From positions 930,001 to 994,000 of the forward strand of contig NZ_FNSR01000002.1 in assembly GCF_900104845.1 (NCBI RefSeq): a stretch of DNA of 64,000 nt. The letters are read 5' to 3'. Each line of letters begins with the position of its first letter. Position 1 is the stretch's first letter. The notes under the pieces were generated by a model that saw only the letters and a program-made list of their open reading frames with translations, made no database searches and was not told where the DNA came from. Of this stretch, positions 21,745 through 30,566 are shown piece after piece. The position numbers and the translations under genes were made by a program. The DNA is from Paraburkholderia caballeronis (GTDB lineage Bacteria > Pseudomonadota > Gammaproteobacteria > Burkholderiales > Burkholderiaceae).

Positions 21745-21784
21745 ATCCGGTGCTTGCCGCGCGGTCCGCGCGCAAGCGCCGGAT
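21745..21784. terminator. Long stem-loop after porin gene
   Basis: Imperfect inverted repeat with arms ATCCGG-t-GCTTG-c-CGCGCGG and CCGCGCG-CAAGC-g-CCGGAT, just after the porin stop and between convergent genes. No T-run is present; it may act as a bidirectional transcription or mRNA 3'-end structure. Confidence 0.5.
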
Positions 21785-21788
21785 GAGC

Positions 21789-21819
21789 GAAGCCGGGGCC
21801 GCATGCGGCCGCTGGCTTC
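21789..21819. terminator. Second stem-loop between convergent genes
   Basis: Inverted repeat GAAGCC-g-GGGCCGC / GCGGCCGC-t-GGCTTC, immediately before the stop of the minus-strand flavin reductase-like gene. A candidate terminator for that gene or for both; no clear T-run. Confidence 0.4.
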
Positions 21820-21833
21820 GTCACTTCAAACGG

Positions 21834-22448
21834 TCACGCCTTCGGCCGGTACATCTGGAATTTCTCGCCGATCTGCGCATAGTCCGCGAGATAACCCGCG
21901 CGCATCACCGGCTGCGCGGCCTGCGTGTCGAACAGGCCGTCCTTCAGGTACGCGTTCTGGATGTGCACGCCGACCACCTGGCCGAGCGCGAGCCAGTTGT
22001 CCAGCGGCTGGCCGTCGAGCGTATGCAGCCGCACGATCTGCAACAGCCGGCATTCGAGCGCGGCCGGCGCCTCCGCGACATGCGGCACCGACACGTTGCG
22101 CCCCGGCGCGGGCGTGAGCCCCGCGAGCGCGAATTCGTCGACGTCCGGCGCGACCGGCGCGGACGTGCGGTTCATCTGCTCGGCGAGCGCGCGCGACGTG
22201 AAGTTCCACACGAATTCGCCGGTCGCCTCGATGTTCGTGATGCTGTCCTTATGGCCTTCGCTCGAAAAGCCGATGATCGGCGGGAACGTCGCGAACGCGC
22301 CGAAGAAGCTGTAGGGCGCGAGATTCAGCGCGCCGTTCGCGGCGCGCGTCGAGATCCAGCCGATCACGCGCGGCGCGACGATCGCCTTGAACGGATCGTG
22401 CGGCAGCCCGTGGCCGGCGGCCGGGTCGTAGAAGTAGGTGTCGGTCAT
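21834..22448 (-). CDS. Flavin reductase-like domain protein
   Basis: 204 residues. The split-barrel FMN-binding pattern is clear: FKAIVAPRVIGWISTRAANGALNLAPYSFFGAFATFPPIIGFSS, then KDSITNIEATGEFVWN, and ECRLLQIVRL. The family binds FMN and includes flavin reductase components of two-component monooxygenases as well as proteins of unknown role. No partner oxygenase is adjacent. The product is cytosolic. The start ATG ends at 22448; upstream lies the first of three 35-bp DnaA-box-like elements. Confidence 0.87.
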   Translation of the reverse strand: MTDTYFYDPAAGHGLPHDPFKAIVAPRVIGWISTRAANGALNLAPYSFFGAFATFPPIIGFSSEGHKDSITNIEATGEFVWNFTSRALAEQMNRTSAPVAPDVDEFALAGLTPAPGRNVSVPHVAEAPAALECRLLQIVRLHTLDGQPLDNWLALGQVVGVHIQNAYLKDGLFDTQAAQPVMRAGYLADYAQIGEKFQMYRPKA

Positions 22449-22487
22449 GATCGAAGCGGTTGGATGAGGGGGCCGGCCGGTCGCCAG

Positions 22488-22522
22488 TTGTCCCCAGGAT
22501 TTGTCGATAAGCCTGTGGAAAA
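22488..22522. repeat. 35-bp paired DnaA-box-like element, copy B
   Basis: TTGTCCCCA and TGTGGAAAA in inverted orientation, separated by 17 bp. The right half read on the minus strand (TTTTCCACA) fits TTWTNCACA; the left half has two mismatches. Confidence 0.65.
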
Positions 22523-22621
22523 CCTTCGCACACGCGGATCAACGCGTTGAAGGATAAGTGTTTTCGTCGGACGCTGCCGACGCGCGCAAAGCACGCGTGA
22601 ATGGCGGCATGCCACGCGGGC

Positions 22622-22656
22622 TTTTCCACAGTTTCTGTTGAGAGCCCTGTGGGCAA
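22622..22656. repeat. 35-bp paired DnaA-box-like element, copy C
   Basis: TTTTCCACA (22622-22630) fits the DnaA-box consensus; TGTGGGCAA (22648-22656) is the inverted partner. The 17-bp spacer shares GTTnCTGTTGAGAGCC-type sequence with copy D, so similarity extends beyond the boxes. Confidence 0.7.
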
Positions 22657-22742
22657 CCATCGGACAACCTCGGCATCCCGTTGACGCGCAACGGATATTC
22701 GCGTGACGCGACGGCGCAGGCAGCCCGTTCGCGCCGTGCACG

Positions 22743-22777
22743 TTATCCACAGTTTTTGTTGAGAGCCGTGTGGACAA
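22743..22777. repeat. 35-bp paired DnaA-box-like element, copy D
   Basis: TTATCCACA (22743-22751) is a perfect DnaA box; TGTGGACAA (22769-22777) is the inverted partner with one mismatch to consensus. The spacer GTTTTTGTTGAGAGCCG differs from that of copy C at only two positions. Confidence 0.75.
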
Positions 22778-22852
22778 GCTGCGCATATCCGCGGCAGACC
22801 GCTGATCCGTAACGGTTTTCAGGTGTGCGACGCAAGCTGTGCAGCCGGCGCG

Positions 22853-23797
22853 TCAACGGTCCTCGATCAGCTTGCGGCGCGCGGCCTTCAGCCGGTCGAT
22901 GCGCGCGTCGTCCCACTCGTGGAAACCCGCGCCGCTGCGCACGCCGACGCGGCCCGCGTCCACCTGCTCGCGCAGCAGGTCGATCACGCGGTCGTCGGTC
23001 GCGAGTTCGGGCAGCAGATGCGTCGCGACGTCGACGAACGTGTCGAGACCGCCCAGGTCCGCCCCCTCGAACGGCCCGACGACGCTCCAGCGCCGGCCGA
23101 GCGACGCCTTCATCACGCGGTCGACGACTTCCGGCGTCGCCGCGCCCAGGCGGACGATGTTCAGCGCCTCGCGCAGCACCGCGAACTGCAGCCGGTTGCC
23201 GATGAAACCGGGGATCGCCTTCGCGAGCACGACCGGCTCCATGCCGATCGCGCTCATCATCGCGACGGTGTGCTGCGTGACGTCCGGCGCGGTCGCGCTG
23301 CCGGGGACCACCTCGACAAGCGGAATCACGTGCGGCGGATTCCAGAAATGCGCGATCAGGAAACGCTCAGGACCGCGCAGCGGCGCGACGAGCCGGTCCG
23401 GCTCGAAGCCGCTGGTGTTGCTCGCGACGATCGCGTCGTCCGCGAGCACGTCGCCCAGTTGCGCATACAGCCGGTGCTTGACGTCGAGCACCTCCGGCAC
23501 CGCCTCGAACACGAACCGCGCGGGCGCCAGCGCGTCGAGGCTCGCGTGCGTCTCGATCCGCGCGAGCGCGTCGGCTTTCGCGTCGCCGTCGATGCGTCCG
23601 GCGTCGATCAGTTCGTCGAGCACCGCGCCCGCCTTCACGGCGACGGACGCGAGCCGCGCGGGGTCCACGTCGTGGACGAGCGTCCGGTAGCCGTACAGCG
23701 CGCACTGCGTCGCGATGCCGACGCCCATCAGGCCGGTGCCGGCCACGGCTGCCACGATTGCGGAGGTTGCGTCGGGGATTGCGGTAGGAGTCGTCAT
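22853..23797 (-). CDS. 3-hydroxyacyl-CoA dehydrogenase-family NAD-dependent oxidoreductase
   Basis: 314 residues from the ATG ending at 23797. An N-terminal Rossmann fold has VAGTGLMGVGIATQCALYGYRTLVHD (GxGxxG near residues 18-23). It is followed by ARFVFEAVPEVLDVKHRLYAQL, the catalytic region IVASNTSGFEPDRL and IAHFWNPPHVIPLVEVVPG, and a C-terminal helical domain with KAIPGFIGNRLQFAVLREALNIV. This is the single-domain-pair HCDH type used for short hydroxyacids (carnitine, gulonate, hydroxybutyryl-CoA). HFWNPPHVIPLVEVV is common in the carnitine/gulonate dehydrogenase branch. The substrate is not determinable from context. Confidence 0.85.
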   Translation of the reverse strand: MTTPTAIPDATSAIVAAVAGTGLMGVGIATQCALYGYRTLVHDVDPARLASVAVKAGAVLDELIDAGRIDGDAKADALARIETHASLDALAPARFVFEAVPEVLDVKHRLYAQLGDVLADDAIVASNTSGFEPDRLVAPLRGPERFLIAHFWNPPHVIPLVEVVPGSATAPDVTQHTVAMMSAIGMEPVVLAKAIPGFIGNRLQFAVLREALNIVRLGAATPEVVDRVMKASLGRRWSVVGPFEGADLGGLDTFVDVATHLLPELATDDRVIDLLREQVDAGRVGVRSGAGFHEWDDARIDRLKAARRKLIEDR

Positions 23798-23878
23798 GTC
23801 GGTCGCGCCTCGTCGTTCGTTCTGTTGCCATTCAACGCGGCAGGATAGCGCCGCCAAGCGCGAGCCGTAAACGCAAAA

Positions 23879-23904
23879 GGCCGGCCCCCGAACGGGGGCC
23901 GGCC
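23879..23904 (-). terminator. Intrinsic terminator of the small ORF at 23935-24090
   Basis: Perfect 12-bp stem GGCCGGCCCCCG / CGGGGGCCGGCC around AA. Read on the minus strand it is followed by TTTT and sits 30 bp after the small ORF's stop, a textbook intrinsic terminator. On the plus strand TTGCTT follows, so it may be bidirectional. Confidence 0.85.
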
Positions 23905-23934
23905 TTGCTTGCCGGATGAGGCGGCGCGGCGAAC

Positions 23935-24090
23935 TTAGTCGCGCGGCACGCCGAACGGCGCGTAGTGCGAACGGCGAACGCGCTCCGCTTCGCGGTGGCG
24001 CGCTTCGTACGAATAATCCGAATCCATCGGCAGATAAGGCGAAGCGAAGAGGTCGGTCACCTTCTGGAACAGTGCGAGGATAAAGCTCAT
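23935..24090 (-). CDS. 51-residue conserved-looking small protein
   Basis: ATG ending at 24090, TAA at 23935-23937, with GGGAGT a few bases upstream of the ATG. The product begins MSFILALFQKVTDLFASPYL, continues with an Asp/Tyr-rich DSDYSYEARHREAERVRRS and ends HYAPFGVPRD: a short amphipathic or hydrophobic N-terminus then a charged helix. It is bracketed by a good -10 (TATAAT on the minus strand, 24138-24143) and an intrinsic terminator, so it is probably a real monocistronic gene. I do not recognise the family and assign no function. Confidence 0.75.
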   Translation of the reverse strand: MSFILALFQKVTDLFASPYLPMDSDYSYEARHREAERVRRSHYAPFGVPRD

Positions 24091-24117
24091 GGCGACTCCC
24101 GGTTGTGTAAGCGGCTA

Positions 24118-24154
24118 AGGGTTTTCCCTAGGAACGAATTATAGGGTTATCCCT
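24118..24154 (-). promoter_or_regulatory. Promoter of the small ORF with two GGG-W4-CCC palindromes
   Basis: AGGGTTTTCCCT (24118-24129) and AGGGTTATCCCT (24143-24154) are two near-identical palindromic boxes with centres 25 bp apart. A TATAAT -10 on the minus strand (24138-24143) lies between them and touches the second. No TTGACA-like -35 is at the right distance, suggesting control by a DNA-binding protein. The regulator is unknown. Confidence 0.6.
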
Positions 24155-24285
24155 TGGTTCGGCGCTAGTGCATCGCAGCAAAAAAATGCGATGCCCCGCC
24201 TGACAAGGCTTTGACGGCCTGATGCGTTGCATCAATACAACGCATAGGCCAAATTAATTCCGGGGCCGGATGAGTTCGCGCGCCG

Positions 24286-25584
24286 TCAGCGGGTCGGCGG
24301 ATGCGCGCGATGCGGGTGCGGATGGCGCGGCGCGGGGGTCGGCGCGACCGGACGCGCGGCAGCGGGCGGAACCGGCGCGGCAGTAGCCGGCGTCGGCGCA
24401 GACGGAGCGGCGGGCGTCGTCACGCGCTCCAGCATGCTCGCGAGCGCGGCCTGCTGGGTCTGCATCATCCGGTCCGTGCGTTGCTGCTGTGCGGCGGCAT
24501 CGCGCGCGAGCCGCGACAGCAGCAGCGTCTGCGTAATGCCGACGCCGACCGTCACCAGCAGCGCGCCCGCGACGATCGCGAGCATCCATTTCATCCGGCG
24601 CGTCAGGTCGGCCGCCGCGCGGCGCTGGTCCGCGATCACGCCGTACAGCGCATCGACGGTATCCGCGAACGCGGTCGCGCGGGCGCGGTCCAGTTCGGGT
24701 GTCGCGATGGGCGCGCGCGCGCCGCGCGGCGCGGGCTGAACGTGTTGGGCGGACGGCTCGGCGGCAGCGGGTCGGGTTGCGGGGTTGGTCCGGGGTGCGG
24801 CTTCGCCGGCTTCGGGCGCGGCTGCCGCGCCATGCTCTTGCGAAGCCGCCGGGTCTGCCGGCGACGACGAAACGTCCGCAACGGCAACCGTCGAGGGCGT
24901 CTCCGTTTCTTTTTCTGCCGGGAAAAGCGTGGCGTTCGATTGCGACGCGTCAGCCGCCGTCGCGTCGCCGGTAGACACGGCCGTTGCCGCATCCGCCGTC
25001 CGGTGCGCGGTCGACGCTCGCGCCGCGCGCGCCTGCGCGGTTGCCCTGCCGGGCGACATCGACGCGTCGGCTTCCGGCGCGTTCGCTTCCGGCAGGACCG
25101 GCGCTTCGTCTCCGGTCACCGCTTCCGCCGTCTGCGCCGCCTCAGCGTCCCGATCGTCCGCGCGTTTCGCCTCCGCCGTTTCATCGCTACCCGCGGCGAC
25201 TGCCGCCGCGCCCTTCGACCGCAGCGCAGTCCGCTTCGGCGAGGCCGCCGCAGCCGCCGGCGCATCATTCGCGCCCTGCGCCGCCTCGACCGCCACCCGC
25301 ACGACTTCCGGCAACTCGAAACCCGACGGGGTGCCTTGTCGCACGTCGATCGTCATCGCCTGCACGAGCGCGTGAGTCGGGTCGTCGGGGAACATGTCGA
25401 GCGTGCTGTCGTCGCGCGGCACGTCGCTAAGTTGCGCGAGGCGCTGCGCGGACTGCACCGCGCGCGCGAGCTTGTTTTCGGTATCGGCGGAAACGGACGA
25501 CGCGGGTTCGGCGCGGCGCTTCGACGACGCGCCGCGCGAAACGCGCGAATGACGGGGGGCTGCGAAATCTGCGGAATCTGCCAT
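24286..25584 (-). CDS. Ala/Pro-rich protein with one C-terminal transmembrane segment
   Basis: 432 residues, not recognised. Residues 35-100 look folded (ENKLARAVQSAQRLAQLSDVPRDDSTLDMFPDD). A long, low-complexity Ala/Glu/Thr/Pro stretch follows (about 105-300). A helical segment leads into a single TM (KWMLAIVAGALLVTVGVGI, near 341-359), then a short coiled-coil-like region and a Pro/His-rich end. The topology suggests a long cytoplasmic N-terminal arm anchored in the inner membrane. GC and codon bias match the background. The role is unknown. Confidence 0.7.
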   Translation of the reverse strand: MADSADFAAPRHSRVSRGASSKRRAEPASSVSADTENKLARAVQSAQRLAQLSDVPRDDSTLDMFPDDPTHALVQAMTIDVRQGTPSGFELPEVVRVAVEAAQGANDAPAAAAASPKRTALRSKGAAAVAAGSDETAEAKRADDRDAEAAQTAEAVTGDEAPVLPEANAPEADASMSPGRATAQARAARASTAHRTADAATAVSTGDATAADASQSNATLFPAEKETETPSTVAVADVSSSPADPAASQEHGAAAAPEAGEAAPRTNPATRPAAAEPSAQHVQPAPRGARAPIATPELDRARATAFADTVDALYGVIADQRRAAADLTRRMKWMLAIVAGALLVTVGVGITQTLLLSRLARDAAAQQQRTDRMMQTQQAALASMLERVTTPAAPSAPTPATAAPVPPAAARPVAPTPAPRHPHPHRAHPPTR

Positions 25585-25771
25585 GGGAAAACGATGCGAT
25601 CGCCGCGCGCGACGGTCATGCGAAAGCGCCGCGCGGGTCTGGATGCGTTTTTCGGGGACCGCATTGTCTCACGGCCGCGCGCATCGGGACGCGCGTTTTT
25701 TCGCGCCGCAAACCGGGCGCGGACGCCCATGCGGATGGCTGGCCCGGTCCTCCGCGCAATCACGCCCCGGC

Positions 25772-26458
25772 TCAATTGCGCGGGCCGTCCTCGCGGAATT
25801 CCCTCACGCCCGGCAGCCTGCGCAGCGCCGCGCAGATCGCGTCGTATTCGGGCTGCGATACGCGGCTCAGCGTGATGATCACTTCGTCGACGCTCTCCCT
25901 GTCGTCGCTCTGCTGCAGCACGAACTGCTTCACGCGCGGGCTCGACGTGCCGAGCGCGGCGTCCAGCGAATGGAACGTCAGCGAGCCGCGCTCGACCAGC
26001 AGCGTCAACTGGCGGCGCTGCTTCGCGGAGATGAAGCGCCGCTCCAGCGGCTTCACCCCCGCGAGGATCAACAGGATGATGATCGTCGCGGCGAGCGACG
26101 CCGTGTACAGCCCGCCGCCGACCGCAAGCCCGATCGCCGCGACCGACCACAGGCTCGCCGCCGTCGTGAGCCCGCGCACGATCTCGCCGCGCAGCAGGAT
26201 CGACCCCGCGCCGAGAAAGCCGATGCCGGACACGACCTGCGCCGCGACCCGCGACGGATCGAGCACGACGTGCTCGTCGGACAGCACGTCCGCGAAGCCG
26301 AACGCCGACACGATCATGATCAGCGCGGAGCCGACGCACACCAGCATGTGCGTGCGCAGCCCGGCCGCCCACGAGAGCCGCTCGCGCTCGAAACCGATCA
26401 CGCTGCCCAGCGCCGCGGCCAGCACGAGCCGCGAAATGAGTTCGACATTACCCAGCAT
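25772..26458 (-). CDS. MgtC/SapB-family membrane protein
   Basis: 228 residues from the ATG ending at 26458, preceded by AAGGAGGGGTG; the long upstream open frame is family-unlike. The N-terminal half has about five membrane segments with the MgtC blocks LGSVIGFERERLSWAAGLRTHMLVCVGSALIM, VSGIGFLGAGSILLRGEIVRGLTTAASLW and AIGLAVGGGLY. The C-terminal 80 residues form a cytoplasmic ACT-like domain. MgtC proteins modulate the F1Fo ATP synthase and Mg2+ stress survival in some pathogens; many homologues have no assigned function. No mgtA/B transporter gene is adjacent. Confidence 0.88.
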   Translation of the reverse strand: MLGNVELISRLVLAAALGSVIGFERERLSWAAGLRTHMLVCVGSALIMIVSAFGFADVLSDEHVVLDPSRVAAQVVSGIGFLGAGSILLRGEIVRGLTTAASLWSVAAIGLAVGGGLYTASLAATIIILLILAGVKPLERRFISAKQRRQLTLLVERGSLTFHSLDAALGTSSPRVKQFVLQQSDDRESVDEVIITLSRVSQPEYDAICAALRRLPGVREFREDGPRN

Positions 26459-26758
26459 CACCCCTCCTTTTCCCAATGCGGCGGCGCAGGGCCGCCGCGT
26501 CGTTCGGCCTGTTGTTGTCCCTGGTTGAACCGCGCGATACGCGCACGGCCTCGCGGCGAATGCGGACCGGCAGCAATCGCCGCGCGGCTCATCGACACGG
26601 CAAGCGTTGCATCGTACTCCGCCCGGGCCGGCGGCACGAGCCGCAGCCGCGGACCGTGCCTCGCGCGCGTGCCGTACTGCCGTACTACCGTACAATCGCG
26701 GGCACCGTCCCGTTACCCGTTCGACGGCGGGCCGCGCCCGTCACCGAACGCATCACCG
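26459..26758. other. Divergent intergenic region, mgtC-like / epimerase-like gene
   Basis: 300 bp that must hold both promoters. No clear hexamers or Mg-sensing leader structure were recognised. Confidence 0.35.
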
Positions 26759-27841
26759 ATGAACGCAATCACCAGCGCAGCCGGACTGCGCGATCACTTC
26801 GACCGCACCGTGCTGCCGCTCTGGCGCGGTCCGGGTTTCGACGCCGCATTGCGCCTGCCGTACGAGGCGCTCGATGCGAACGGCCAGCAGCCGCTGCCCG
26901 TCACGCGTTATCGCGCGATGGCGTGCGCGCGCCAGCTCTACGTGTTCTCGCAGGCCGGCGACGCCGCGCACGCGCATACGCTGTTCGACGCGCTGATGCG
27001 TTTCGGGGACCGCGAGCGCGGCGGCTGGTTCTATAGCGTCGATCCGCAGGGCGCGCCGCTCGACACGACAAAGGACCTCTATACGCACGCGTTCGTCGTG
27101 TTCGCGTGCGCCGCGTATGGCCGGCGCTTCGGCGTCGGCGACGCGTTCGACGTCGTCCATCGCACGTCCGCGCTGATCGTCGATCGTTTCGCGGCCAGCG
27201 ACGGCCTGTTGAACGCGGCGCTCGACGCCGGCTTCGCGAACGTGAGCGCCGCGCCGTTGCAGAACCCGCTGATGCATCTGACCGAAGCGTGGCTGCTCGC
27301 GCGCGACGCCACCGGCGACGCCGCGTTCGACACCGCGATCACGCGCGTGATCGAAGCGGTCACGCGGACCTTCCTGCATACGCCGACGGGCTGCATCGCG
27401 GAGTTGCCGGTCGGCGACGCGGACAACCGGCTCGAACCGGGCCATCAGTTCGAATGGTTCTGGCTGGCGGCGCAGGCAGGCGGCCGGCTCGGCGCATCGG
27501 GCCTCGACGCGCATCTGACGCGCGCGTTCGCGTTCGCCGTGCAGCAAGGCGTGGACCCGGCGAGCGGCGCGGTCTGCGCGGCGCTCGACGAGCAAGGCAA
27601 CGTGATCGACGCGACGCAGCGGATCTGGGCGCAGACCGAGTATCTACGCGCGATTGCGACGCATCGCGACGCGGCCGTGCAGGCGACGCTGCCCGCGCAG
27701 ATCGGGTGCTTCGCGGCGCGCTTTCTCACGCCGCGCGGATGGGTCGAATGCAGGAATGCGGCCGGCGAGGTCGCGCGCGCGGACATGCCGTCCACGACGC
27801 CGTATCACCTGCTGACCGCGTATCAGGCGTTGCCGGCGTGA
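26759..27841 (+). CDS. AGE-family (N-acylglucosamine 2-epimerase-like) sugar isomerase
   Basis: 360 residues with an (alpha/alpha)6-barrel pattern. Recognisable blocks are FDAALRLPYEALDANGQ, RYRAMACARQLYVFSQAG, GGWFYSVDPQGAPLDTTKDLYTHAFVVFACAAYGR, QNPLMHLTEAWLLA, EPGHQFEWFWLAAQAG and QTEYLRAIATHRD. The RLYTHAF-type and EPGHQFEW motifs carry the His/Glu residues used for aldose-ketose or 2-epimerisation chemistry. Relatives include YihS and mannose isomerases. It is cytosolic, monocistronic by position, and the substrate is unknown. Confidence 0.85.
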   Translation: MNAITSAAGLRDHFDRTVLPLWRGPGFDAALRLPYEALDANGQQPLPVTRYRAMACARQLYVFSQAGDAAHAHTLFDALMRFGDRERGGWFYSVDPQGAPLDTTKDLYTHAFVVFACAAYGRRFGVGDAFDVVHRTSALIVDRFAASDGLLNAALDAGFANVSAAPLQNPLMHLTEAWLLARDATGDAAFDTAITRVIEAVTRTFLHTPTGCIAELPVGDADNRLEPGHQFEWFWLAAQAGGRLGASGLDAHLTRAFAFAVQQGVDPASGAVCAALDEQGNVIDATQRIWAQTEYLRAIATHRDAAVQATLPAQIGCFAARFLTPRGWVECRNAAGEVARADMPSTTPYHLLTAYQALPA

Positions 27842-28100
27842 GCGCCGGCTGTTGATGCAGTGCGATGGAAAGCTGGAAATGCCAGCGTTTCTACGACTGA
27901 AACACCGCCTGCCTCCCCACGCGGCATGAAACGAAACGCTCCCTCCCCGCGCCGCTGAAACGACGTATCGGACCAAGCGCCGGCCATCGACGTATAGAGC
28001 CGTTGGCCGCCCCGCACACCCAGGCGCAAGCGGCCAACCCCTCGCTAAACCGCCGCACGAGCCCGCACGGCGCGACGCCCTCGCCCGCTCAAACCCCCGC

Positions 28101-29723
28101 TCAAACCGCCGCGAACTTCCGCGCCGGCTCCACGCGCGAACGCGCCGCCGGCGCGAGCGCATCGCCGTCCGCCAGCACCGCCGGCGAGATCACGAACGCG
28201 GCCACCGCGTCCTTCAACTGCTCCGTCTGCTGATACAGCGACGCGGCCGCCGCCGCGGCTTCCTCCACGAGCGCCGCGTTCTGCTGCGTCATCTGATCCA
28301 TCTGCGACACCGCCTGGTTCACCTGCTCGATGCCGGCGCTCTGCTCGCGCGACGACGCGCTGATGCCCGCCATCATCTGCGCGACGCGCGAGATCGACTC
28401 GCTGACCTCGCGCATCGCGCCGCCCGCCTGGCCGACGAGTTCCGAGCCGCCGCGAATCTGCTCGACCGATTCGCTGATGAGCGTCTTGATCTCCTTCGCG
28501 GACTGCGCGCTGCGCTGCGCGAGCGCGCGCACCTCGCCCGCGACCACCGCGAACCCGCGCCCCTGTTCGCCCGCGCGCGCGGCCTCGACCGCCGCGTTCA
28601 GCGCGAGGATGTTGGTCTGGAACGCGATCCCGTCGATCACGCCGATGATCTCCGCGATGCGGTCCGAGCTTTGCGCGATCCCGTGCATCCGCTCGACCAC
28701 GCCGTTCACGACGCCGCTGCCGCGCGACGTCGCGTCGAGCGCGCTTTCCGCGAGCACGTTCGCCTCGTGCGCGTTGTCCGCCGTGTTGCGCACGGTGCCG
28801 GTCAACTGCTCCATGCTCGCGGCGGTTTCCTCCAGCGACGCGGCCTGGCTCTCGGTGCGCGCGGACAGGTCGGTGTTGCCCGCCGCGATCTCGTTCGCGC
28901 CGGTGTGGATCGAGTCGGCCGATTCGCGCACCGCGTGCACGGTGCGCGCGAGGCTCGCCTGCATCGCCGCGAGCCCATGGAACAGCCGGCCGATCTCGTT
29001 GCTGCCGCGCGGCGCGATGCGCTCGTCGAGGCGGCCGCGCGCGATGCGCTCGAAATGCTGCCCCGCCTCTTCGAGCGGCGCGACCACGCCGCGGCGCAGC
29101 CCGGCGTACACGCAGGCCGCGAGCACGACCAGCACCGCGAGCGTCGCGGCGCTGACGACGCGGAACAGCGCGAGCCGCGCGTCGATCGAATCGAGCGACG
29201 CGCGCGACGCCGCGTTGCTGAACTTCACGAAGCTCGCGAGTTCGGCCAGATACGCGTCCTGATACGACTGCGTCGGCTGGTCCAGATACGCCTGCAAATT
29301 GTTCGACTCCAGATACTGCGCAAGCTGGCCGAGCGCGGTGTGCAGCGTCTGATAACGCGGCGCGAGCGCGGCGACGCGCGCGCGGTCGTCGTCGCTGATC
29401 TGCGGCGTGCCCGTGAACGCGTCGAACGAACGCGCCGCCTGATCGAGTTCCTCGCGCGCGTGCGCGATGATGTCGGCCGGCACGGTGCCGCCGCGCACGA
29501 TCCGGGTGCCGGCGCGCGCGAGGTTCAGCCGCGCGTCCATCAGGTGCTGGGTCGTTTCGTCGATCGAGTTGGTCTGGCGCAGCGCGACGCTCGACAGGTC
29601 GTCGACGTCGGCATGGGTGCTGGTCAGCGACCACCAGCCCAGGCCCTCCGTGATGAGTTGCAACACGCAAAAAGCGACGAGGACACATAACAGGCCGGTC
29701 GAGACCCTGATCTTGCTGAACAT
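28101..29723 (-). CDS. Methyl-accepting chemotaxis protein with four-helix-bundle sensor
   Basis: 540 residues from the ATG ending at 29723. TM1 is near 10-30 and a Tar-type four-helix periplasmic domain spans about 30-188 ([21 protein letters not shown] ... [21 protein letters not shown]). TM2 is near 189-210, followed by HAMP, then the signalling domain with [34 protein letters not shown]. Conserved Arg residues of aspartate-type sensors cannot be confirmed by eye. No CheR-tethering pentapeptide is seen; the C-terminus ends ...EPARKFAAV. It differs in sensor class from the receptor at 7,034-9,022, so the two presumably detect different ligands. Confidence 0.93.
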   Translation of the reverse strand: MFSKIRVSTGLLCVLVAFCVLQLITEGLGWWSLTSTHADVDDLSSVALRQTNSIDETTQHLMDARLNLARAGTRIVRGGTVPADIIAHAREELDQAARSFDAFTGTPQISDDDRARVAALAPRYQTLHTALGQLAQYLESNNLQAYLDQPTQSYQDAYLAELASFVKFSNAASRASLDSIDARLALFRVVSAATLAVLVVLAACVYAGLRRGVVAPLEEAGQHFERIARGRLDERIAPRGSNEIGRLFHGLAAMQASLARTVHAVRESADSIHTGANEIAAGNTDLSARTESQAASLEETAASMEQLTGTVRNTADNAHEANVLAESALDATSRGSGVVNGVVERMHGIAQSSDRIAEIIGVIDGIAFQTNILALNAAVEAARAGEQGRGFAVVAGEVRALAQRSAQSAKEIKTLISESVEQIRGGSELVGQAGGAMREVSESISRVAQMMAGISASSREQSAGIEQVNQAVSQMDQMTQQNAALVEEAAAAAASLYQQTEQLKDAVAAFVISPAVLADGDALAPAARSRVEPARKFAAV

Positions 29724-29882
29724 CTTGAGCACCCGGTAGGGAAAAAAACAAACTGCGCGAGTGGATCGCACCCGCGGCCAGGCTGCGTTAACGGCGCACC
29801 CGCCGGGCGCTTGAGGAGGCTTCGTAAAAAAATCCGCGAACCGCCGCGACCGCATCGCGGCGTTCTTTACATCCGAATTACC

Positions 29883-29912
29883 TTGACGTTGCCGCAACGG
29901 GCTTCCTAGAGT
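29883..29912 (+). promoter_or_regulatory. Sigma70-type promoter for the thioesterase gene
   Basis: TTGACG (29883-29888) and TAGAGT (29907-29912) are separated by 18 bp. The predicted start near 29919 makes the downstream ATG at 29955 the more natural initiation codon. Confidence 0.55.
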
Positions 29913-29954
29913 GGTTAGGAAACGATGCGGGCACAGGCCCGATGGACTCCGACG

Positions 29955-30398
29955 ATGACAGACCTCGTGGATCGCGCGCGCGGCGCGCTGCATGCGCAGC
30001 CGTTCAGCGTGCTGCTCGGCACCGAACTGACGCACGCCGGCTCGAACGAGCTGACGCTGTGCCTGCCGGTGCGCGACGAACTCAAGCAGCAGCATGGTTT
30101 CGTGCACGGCGGCGTGATCAGCTATCTCGCGGACAACGCGCTAACGTTTGCCGGCGCGCTCGCACTCGGGCCGCGCGTCGTCACCGGCGAATACAAGATC
30201 AACTATCTGCGGCCGGCGCTCGGCGGCACGCTGGTCGCGCGCGCCTATGTGGTCCATGCGGGACGCCAGCAGGCCACCTGCCAGTGCAGCGTGTTCGTGA
30301 TGGAGGATGGCGACGAGCGGCTCGTCGCGCTCGCGCAGGGAACGGTCATCCGGATGTCCGATCTCGACGAACGGTCCGCGTCGGCGCGCATCGGTTGA
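29955..30398 (+). CDS. Hotdog-fold thioesterase, PaaI/YiiD-like
   Basis: 147 residues from ATG 29955 ([25 protein letters not shown]). An alternative ATG at 29925 adds ten residues and has AGGA just upstream, but would lie almost at the predicted transcript start. The catalytic hotdog motif is [25 protein letters not shown] with the HGG turn and the Asp on the long helix, followed by [23 protein letters not shown]. It should hydrolyse an acyl- or aryl-CoA thioester in the cytosol; the specific substrate is not evident. It is divergent from the chemoreceptor gene. Confidence 0.85.
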   Translation: MTDLVDRARGALHAQPFSVLLGTELTHAGSNELTLCLPVRDELKQQHGFVHGGVISYLADNALTFAGALALGPRVVTGEYKINYLRPALGGTLVARAYVVHAGRQQATCQCSVFVMEDGDERLVALAQGTVIRMSDLDERSASARIG

Positions 30399-30566
30399 AA
30401 ACGATTCCGCCTTCGAGGGAGTCGATGCGGCGAATTCGCTGAAACGGAGATGAATCCAGCAGGCACGCGCGGATTGCATGCCTGCCTGTGACGGATGCCG
30501 GAGAGAACCGGCGACCCGCCGCGGTCGCGAGCGCGAATGGCCCGCAACCGCCAACCTGCACGCCGC

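Larger units (their letters stand above)
22449..22852. other. Intergenic region carrying three 35-bp paired-box elements
   Basis: 404 bp without a supported gene. Three copies of a 9-17-9 inverted element occupy 22,488-22,522, 22,622-22,656 and 22,743-22,777. The region also has to carry the promoter of the flavin reductase-like gene. Confidence 0.7.

Noticed and set aside
22488..22777. CRISPR array
   Set aside because: Only three imperfect units with unequal spacing (134 and 121 bp) and palindromic halves; not array-like.
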